From Flavobacteriales bacterium (GTDB taxonomy: Bacteria > Bacteroidota > Bacteroidia > Flavobacteriales_F > PHOS-HE28): a stretch of DNA of 64,000 bases. The stretch covers positions 682,001 to 746,000 of the forward strand of contig JAHBUK010000003.1 of NCBI GenBank assembly GCA_019638115.1, given 5' to 3'. Under the pieces are notes generated by a model. That model was not told the DNA's origin. It was given only the letters and a program-made list of their open reading frames with translations, and did not search any database. Below, piece by piece: positions 59,366-64,000 of this stretch (positions within the stretch are counted from its first letter, which is position 1; each line of letters starts with the position of its first letter). The translations under genes and the position numbers were made by a program.

Positions 59366-61483
59366 ATGGTGCATGTGCTGGAGACACCCATCGAATTCCT
59401 CAAGGGCGTGGGGCCTTTGCGTGGCGAGCTGCTGCGCAAGGAGCTCGGCATTGCCACCTTCAGCGACCTGTTGCGCCATTTTCCCTTTCGTTATGTGGAT
59501 CGCAGCCGTTTCCACAAGATCGCCGAGGTGCACGAGGAGATGCCGCAGGTGCAACTGCGCGGCATGCTCGGGGCGCTGAAGACCGTGGGCGAGAAGAAGG
59601 GGAGGCGGCTCACCGCCACCTTCACCGACGGCAGCGGCAGCGTGGAACTGGTCTGGTTCAAGGGCATCCGCTGGCTGCAGGCCTCGCTCCGGCCGGGGCA
59701 GGAATACATCCTCTTCGCGAAGCCTTCCGCCTACAAGGGCCGGGTGAATTTCGCGCACCCCGAACTGGAGCTTGCCGCCACTTGGGAACAGGGCCTGGAA
59801 GCTTCCCTTCAACCGGTGTACAGCACCACCGAGAAGCTCACCGCCAAGGGGCTCAGCAGCCGCGCCATCTGGGGCTTGCAGAAGAACCTGCTGCTGCACG
59901 TGAAAGGGCAGTTGGTGGAGACCCTCAGCAACGAACTGGTGGAATGGGTGGGCGGCGTTCCTCGTGAAGAGGCTTTCCGCCAGGTGCATGCGCCGCAGGA
60001 TGAGCACAAGCTGGCCCTTGCCAGAAAGCGCCTGAAATTCGAGGAGCTCTTCTTCCTGCAGATGCAGATCCTGCGGCAGAAGCAGCTCCTGCAACAGGAC
60101 CTGCGAGGCAACGTCTTCACCCAGGTCGGGGAGTACTTCAACACCTTCTACAACGAGCACCTGCCCTTCCAACTCACCGGGGCACAGAAGCGTGTGGTGA
60201 AGGAGGTACGCAAGGACATGGGCACCGGTCGCCAGATGAACCGGCTGGTGCAAGGGGATGTAGGCAGTGGCAAAACGCTTGTTGGCCTGCTCTGCATGCT
60301 CATCGCCCTGGACAACGGTTTCCAGAGCGCGCTGATGGCTCCCACGGAGATCTTGGCGCAGCAGCACTACGCCACCATAAGCCGCTTTTTGGAAGGCATG
60401 CCGGTGGTGGTGCGGCGGCTTACCGGAAGCTCGCGCAGTGCCGAGCGCAAACGTGTGCTGGCCGATCTGCAGGCCGGCGAGGTGCACATTCTGGTGGGCA
60501 CGCACGCTTTGCTGGAGGACCGTGTCGTCTTCAAGCGCCTGGGCCTGGCCGTGATCGATGAGCAGCACCGTTTCGGTGTGGCGCAACGGGCCCGTTTGTG
60601 GGCCAAGGCCGATGTGCCACCACATGTGTTGGTGATGACCGCCACGCCCATTCCGAGAACGCTGGCCATGACGCTCTATGGCGATCTGGACACCAGCGTG
60701 ATCGATGAGCTTCCGCCGGGCCGCAAGCCCATTCGCACCGTGCACCGCTTCGACTCCTCGCGCAATGCCGTGTTCGGGTTCATGGAGCAGGAGATCGCCA
60801 AGGGCCGCCAGGTGTATGTGGTGTATCCGCTCATCGAGGAGGGTGATCCGGACAAGATGCGCGGCGTGGAACTGAAGGACCTTACCGATGGTTTCGAGAG
60901 CATCACGCGTCGCTTCCCGCTGCCGAAGTACGCCGTGAGCATGGTACACGGCCGCATGGACCAAGCCACCAAGGACTACGAGATGGCCCGCTTCAAGAAG
61001 GGCGAGACCAACATTTTGGTGGCCACCACGGTGATCGAGGTGGGGGTGGACGTGCCCAACGCCAGCGTGATGGTGATCGAGAACGCGGAGCGATTCGGGT
61101 TGAGCCAACTGCATCAGCTGCGTGGCCGCGTGGGGCGTGGTGCCGAGCAGAGCTTCTGCATCCTGATGACCGGCGACAAGCTGGGCAACGACGCCCGCGA
61201 GCGCATCGGCACCATGGTGCGCACCAACGACGGTTTCGAGATCGCCGAGGTGGACTTGCGCCTGCGTGGACCGGGCGATCTGATGGGCACCCAACAGAGC
61301 GGCCTGCCCAAGATGTATATCGCCGATCTGGTTGAGGATGCCGGCCTGGTGCAGCAGGCGCGTCAGGCGGCCATGCGCATCCTGGACGTGGACCCCGGCC
61401 TGGCCGAGCCACGCAACGCGCCCATCGCCCGCGCCATGGACGACCGCATGAAGGACAACATGGTCTGGGGGCGCATCAGCTAA
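59366..61483 (+). CDS. recG: ATP-dependent DNA helicase RecG
   Basis: Remodels stalled replication forks and Holliday junctions. 705 residues from MVHVLETPIEFLKGVG; the wedge domain (LRGMLGALKTV, then GSVELVWFKG) is followed by helicase motifs GDVGSGKTLVG (Walker A), DEQHRFG (a DEQH box), MTATPIPRTLAMTLYGDLD, and the C-terminal TTVIEVGVDVPNASVMVIENAERFGLSQLHQLRGRVGRG. The length and motifs are normal. The upstream in-frame ATGs at 59300 and 59339 lack family sequence. Confidence 0.95.
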   Translation: MVHVLETPIEFLKGVGPLRGELLRKELGIATFSDLLRHFPFRYVDRSRFHKIAEVHEEMPQVQLRGMLGALKTVGEKKGRRLTATFTDGSGSVELVWFKGIRWLQASLRPGQEYILFAKPSAYKGRVNFAHPELELAATWEQGLEASLQPVYSTTEKLTAKGLSSRAIWGLQKNLLLHVKGQLVETLSNELVEWVGGVPREEAFRQVHAPQDEHKLALARKRLKFEELFFLQMQILRQKQLLQQDLRGNVFTQVGEYFNTFYNEHLPFQLTGAQKRVVKEVRKDMGTGRQMNRLVQGDVGSGKTLVGLLCMLIALDNGFQSALMAPTEILAQQHYATISRFLEGMPVVVRRLTGSSRSAERKRVLADLQAGEVHILVGTHALLEDRVVFKRLGLAVIDEQHRFGVAQRARLWAKADVPPHVLVMTATPIPRTLAMTLYGDLDTSVIDELPPGRKPIRTVHRFDSSRNAVFGFMEQEIAKGRQVYVVYPLIEEGDPDKMRGVELKDLTDGFESITRRFPLPKYAVSMVHGRMDQATKDYEMARFKKGETNILVATTVIEVGVDVPNASVMVIENAERFGLSQLHQLRGRVGRGAEQSFCILMTGDKLGNDARERIGTMVRTNDGFEIAEVDLRLRGPGDLMGTQQSGLPKMYIADLVEDAGLVQQARQAAMRILDVDPGLAEPRNAPIARAMDDRMKDNMVWGRIS

Positions 61484-61492
61484 GCTGAACGT

Positions 61493-62224
61493 TCACGTGG
61501 TCAGGGCTGCCTTTCGGCGGATCTCCTCGGGATCCAGCACATGCAGCAGGCATCCGGCAGCGATCATGAACTGGCCCAGTGCGTAGGTCACCATCACGGC
61601 CCAAGCCCATTCGTCCAGCGGCTTCACGAAACGGTTGTAGGCCAGTAGGCTGTCGGATGCGATGAAGAGCAGGGCTCCAGCCAGTACCATCACGAAACTG
61701 CGCGGGTAGGTGCGCCCCAGCCGGAAACCGGCAAGGATCCCCATGATGGTGATGGTGACCGCATAGGCGATGACCGGTAGTGCGATGCCATCATCCACCT
61801 TGGGCACCACCAGCAGACTGAAGAAGTAGCCGTACACCACGAGGAGGCTACCAATGAGCCACGATGGCCAAGTCCTTCCCTCGGAACTGTTGGCCGCCAC
61901 GTTATCCGCGAAGGCCATGATGTAGCAGATGTGCGCCAGCAGGAACGCACCGAGGCCGATGAGGAAGTTGAACTGGTCGATGTGCAGCAGCATCAGCGCC
62001 ACATCGCCCACCAGCGAGAAGAAGAGACCTGCCTGCACCAGCAGCGTGAAGCGGTCGCCCACGCGCCTGCTGTTGAAGAAGAACCAGCTGGACAGGATGA
62101 GCAGCAAGGCCGGTTTGCAGATGTACTCCAAGGTGTGCAGCTCCTGCTTCTGGGCGACCATGGTGCCGATCAATGCGGCGGCAAAAAGTCCTCCGTTCAA
62201 CCAGGTGTTCTTCCGGATATCCAT
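61493..62224 (-). CDS. Lysoplasmalogenase-like (YhhN family) membrane protein
   Basis: 243 residues from MDIRKNTWLNGG, with about eight hydrophobic segments. The family signature LFFSLVGDVALMLL, then AFLLAHICYIMAF, and the C-terminal GALLFIASDSLLAYNRF are present. YhhN/TMEM86 proteins hydrolyse the vinyl-ether bond of lysoplasmalogens in animals; the bacterial substrate is not certain. It may work with the sterol-desaturase-family protein downstream of it, which resembles alkylglycerol-type lipid enzymes. Confidence 0.85.
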   Translation of the reverse strand: MDIRKNTWLNGGLFAAALIGTMVAQKQELHTLEYICKPALLLILSSWFFFNSRRVGDRFTLLVQAGLFFSLVGDVALMLLHIDQFNFLIGLGAFLLAHICYIMAFADNVAANSSEGRTWPSWLIGSLLVVYGYFFSLLVVPKVDDGIALPVIAYAVTITIMGILAGFRLGRTYPRSFVMVLAGALLFIASDSLLAYNRFVKPLDEWAWAVMVTYALGQFMIAAGCLLHVLDPEEIRRKAALTT

Positions 62225-62326
62225 GGAGCGTTCTGTTCTTGTCCCGATCGGGAACCAGTGGGTGGAGCGGCGCCAATTTAGCACGGTACTTCAACCGTGG
62301 TGCTCCGGTGCCTATTTCGGCCCTGC

Positions 62327-63553
62327 TCAGGCAGCTCGGAGCGCTCCTGCTTGCGGCCGGTAGCTCCACCACAGGCCAAGGAGCGAAAGCGTCGTGAACA
62401 ATACGATGCCGGCGGTGGCTACCGCGCCCTGAAGCAGGTCCGTGCTAACCAACAACAAGGCCGCCAGCACCAGTATCCGCAACACTTCCGCCCAGCGTAC
62501 CCAGTGGCGCCCACCTTCCAGCAACAGGCCCAGGTCCATCACCCAGATCACGATCAGGGCCGCCGTGGTCCACTTGCGCACATCGCCCAACTGTTCTTGC
62601 TGGAAGAGGAAAAAGGTGGTCACCACCAACAGCACCGTGAATTGCATGACCACGTAGGCCACGGTGCGCGAGTTCGCATCGGTGTCGTACTTGCGGTAGG
62701 TGGCCCGGTCCACTTCCTTGGGCGCCTGGAAACCGCCCATGTAGTCGGGCATCCACCCCGGTGGCTTAAGGAAGAAACGCACCTTGTCCTTCCAATTCCG
62801 CGCTTGCCTGGCCCAACGGAACAGATCCTGGTAGTAGTGGAAGTTGGCTTTCAAAGGGTCCCAAGTATTGAGCGGCGTGGTAATACCATACGTCGGCTCT
62901 TCCTCCTCCACTTGGTAGGTGCCGAAGATCTTGTCCCAAATGATCAGCGTGCCCGCGTGGTTCCTGTCGATGTACTTGGGGTCGCTGCCGTGGTGTACAC
63001 GGTGGTGGCTTGGGGTGTTGAAGAGCCATTCAAGCGGCCCCAGTTTGCCAAGCGCCTTGGTGTGGATCCAGAACTGGTAGAGCGTAACGAAGGCGCCCAC
63101 CGTAACGATGGTGATGGGGTCAACGCCGAGGAAGGCGACAGGCACATAGAACCAAAAGCTGAAGAGCCCCTGCCACCAGCTCTGGCGCAGCGCCACGCTC
63201 AGGTTGTATTCCTCGCTCTGATGGTGCACGATGTGCGCCGCCCACAGGAAGTTGATCTCGTGGCTCAAGCGGTGGAACCAGTAGTAGAGCAGGTCGATCA
63301 GCAGGAAGGTGACGATCCACGTGAGCACCGAGTTCTCCAGCGTGAACAGCCGCCAGTTGTCGTACACCGCCAGGTACACGGCGAAGATGCCCGCCTTGGT
63401 AAAGGCCCCCACCACCTGTGAGCCGATGCCGCAGCCCATGTTCGCCACGAAATCGTTGAAGCGGTAGACCTTGCGGTTGCTCCATGCGCTCCAGGCCAGT
63501 TCAATGCCCATGAGCAGGAAGAAGAGGGGGATGGCGAGGGCGATGTAGTCCAT
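62327..63553 (-). CDS. Sterol desaturase / alkylglycerol-monooxygenase-like membrane hydroxylase
   Basis: 408 residues from MDYIALAIPLFFLLMGIE. The fatty-acid-hydroxylase histidine boxes are clear: YYWFHRLSHEIN, AHIVHHQSEEYN and PSHHRVHHGSDPKY with the NHAGTLIIWDKIFGTY stretch. Multiple hydrophobic segments, including a C-terminal block of about four, give a larger protein than CrtZ. The layout resembles TMEM195-type alkylglycerol monooxygenases, but the substrate is not known. A promoter TAAATTTG lies at 63565-63572. Confidence 0.88.
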   Translation of the reverse strand: MDYIALAIPLFFLLMGIELAWSAWSNRKVYRFNDFVANMGCGIGSQVVGAFTKAGIFAVYLAVYDNWRLFTLENSVLTWIVTFLLIDLLYYWFHRLSHEINFLWAAHIVHHQSEEYNLSVALRQSWWQGLFSFWFYVPVAFLGVDPITIVTVGAFVTLYQFWIHTKALGKLGPLEWLFNTPSHHRVHHGSDPKYIDRNHAGTLIIWDKIFGTYQVEEEEPTYGITTPLNTWDPLKANFHYYQDLFRWARQARNWKDKVRFFLKPPGWMPDYMGGFQAPKEVDRATYRKYDTDANSRTVAYVVMQFTVLLVVTTFFLFQQEQLGDVRKWTTAALIVIWVMDLGLLLEGGRHWVRWAEVLRILVLAALLLVSTDLLQGAVATAGIVLFTTLSLLGLWWSYRPQAGALRAA

Positions 63554-63564
63554 GGTTCGACGTT

Positions 63565-63572
63565 CAAATTTA
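63565..63572 (-). promoter_or_regulatory. -7 promoter element for the sterol-desaturase-family gene
   Basis: The minus strand reads TAAATTTG, an exact TAnnTTTG match, 11 bp before the chosen ATG at 63553, which supports that start over a further upstream one. Confidence 0.5.
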
Positions 63573-63639
63573 CGGACACAGGCCGCGGACCAACCGCCTA
63601 AGCCTTTCGGATAACTTCGCGCCTTCTTCACCCCCACCC

Positions 63640-64000
63640 ATGCGCATCTCCTGGAACTGGCTTTCCCAGTACGTCGATACGAACCTCACACCTCAGCAGG
63701 CTGCCGAGATCCTCACCAGCACCGGTTTGGAGGTGGAAAGTGTGGAGGCCTTCGAGCCCATCAAGGGCATGCTGGCCGGTGTGGTGGTGGGCCAGGTGCT
63801 GGAATGCGGCAAGCACCCCGATGCCGACCGCCTCAGCGTTACCGTGGTGGACCTCGGCGGGCAACAGGCGCAGATCGTATGCGGTGCGCCCAATGTGGCC
63901 GCCGGGCAGAAGGTGCTGGTGGCCACTGTTGGCACCACCTTGTACATGAGCGATGGCGGCAGCCTCGTCATCAAGAAGAGCAAGATCCGCGGGGTGGAGA
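63640..64000 (+). CDS. pheT: Phenylalanyl-tRNA synthetase beta subunit, N-terminal part (cut by window end)
   Basis: Charges tRNA-Phe together with the alpha subunit. The visible 120 residues begin MRISWNWLSQYVDTNLTPQQ and show the first B-domain pattern (LTSTGLEVESVEAFEPIKGML) and the OB-fold tRNA-binding domain VVVGQVLECGKHPDADRLSV through IVCGAPNVAAGQKVLVATVG to IKKSKIRGVE. The gene continues past the window. A near-consensus -7 element TAACTTCG lies at 63612-63619. Confidence 0.93.
   Translation, partial: MRISWNWLSQYVDTNLTPQQAAEILTSTGLEVESVEAFEPIKGMLAGVVVGQVLECGKHPDADRLSVTVVDLGGQQAQIVCGAPNVAAGQKVLVATVGTTLYMSDGGSLVIKKSKIRGVE

Noticed and set aside
59273..61294. Upstream extension of the CHAD frame, giving a 939-codon minus-strand ORF
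   Set aside because: It runs antisense through recG; only the last 265 codons have CHAD motifs, so the start was placed at 59272.

Overview
The window is GC-rich chromosomal DNA from a member of the Bacteroidota, most likely a flavobacteria-like lineage. The evidence is a type IX secretion and gliding gene set (porU, porV, a porP/sprF homologue, gldJ), several proteins with FlgD-like or type IX C-terminal sorting regions, a TonB-ExbD-ExbD-ExbB operon, a SusC-like receptor, and promoters of the Bacteroidota type (TAnnTTTG at -7, sometimes with an upstream TTG). Most of it is ordinary, tightly packed core genome. There is no rRNA, phage, IS transposase or CRISPR array. The first gene and the last gene (pheT) are cut by the window edges.

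Layout. 1-13 kb: the C-terminal part of a large secreted PorU-family-like protein, then lnt, pabB-tilS (overlapping), a small unknown gene, a coupled pair of DsbD-type genes, an ORF6N-domain gene broken by a 20-bp palindrome, gmhA, and a comM/yifB ATPase behind a G-poor repeat tract. 13-19 kb: a TonB-domain protein facing secA, a DUF2795 gene, a cobalamin adenosyltransferase and a methyltransferase. 19-26 kb: one long minus-strand carotenoid and light cluster, consisting of an ECF sigma factor, crtI, crtB, idi, folE, a photolyase, two tandem 53-residue paralogues of unknown function, an SRPBCC protein and crtZ. 26.5-32 kb: a TonB-dependent receptor, then two tRNA-Val genes embedded in five degenerate tRNA-like copies, then a secreted subtilase. 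32-41.6 kb: folC-tonB-exbD-exbD-exbB, an amino-acid dehydrogenase, a secreted protein, anmK, an acyl-CoA dehydrogenase and murF. 41.7-50 kb: the T9SS locus gldJ-porP facing porU-porV. 50-55.5 kb: ispF, a DUF4956 plus VTC-domain (polyphosphate) pair, cdd, pdhA, a poly-G-tract lipoprotein and the PDH E2 gene. 55.5-58.5 kb: a DUF1361 membrane protein, a frameshifted lipoprotein gene bounded by two 98-bp structured repeats, and an ATPase gene preceded by three 15-bp palindromic iterons. 58.5-64 kb: a CHAD protein, recG, a lysoplasmalogenase-like protein, a sterol-desaturase-family protein and the start of pheT.

How the genes work together. PorU, PorV, PorP-like and GldJ export and attach cargo such as the subtilase and other sorting-domain proteins seen here. 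ExbB/ExbD/TonB power receptors such as the SusC-like one. The light cluster combines pigment synthesis (idi, crtB, crtI, crtZ) with DNA photorepair; folE may supply its folate-type antenna, and the ECF sigma factor at its head is the natural regulator.

The least explained items are the tandem 53-residue genes in the light cluster, the tRNA-derived repeat arrays whose anticodon arm is replaced by an 8-bp GC hairpin, the short palindromic elements that interrupt or sit inside genes, and the iteron-type operator before the ATPase. All functional calls come from reading the sequence; no database search was run.
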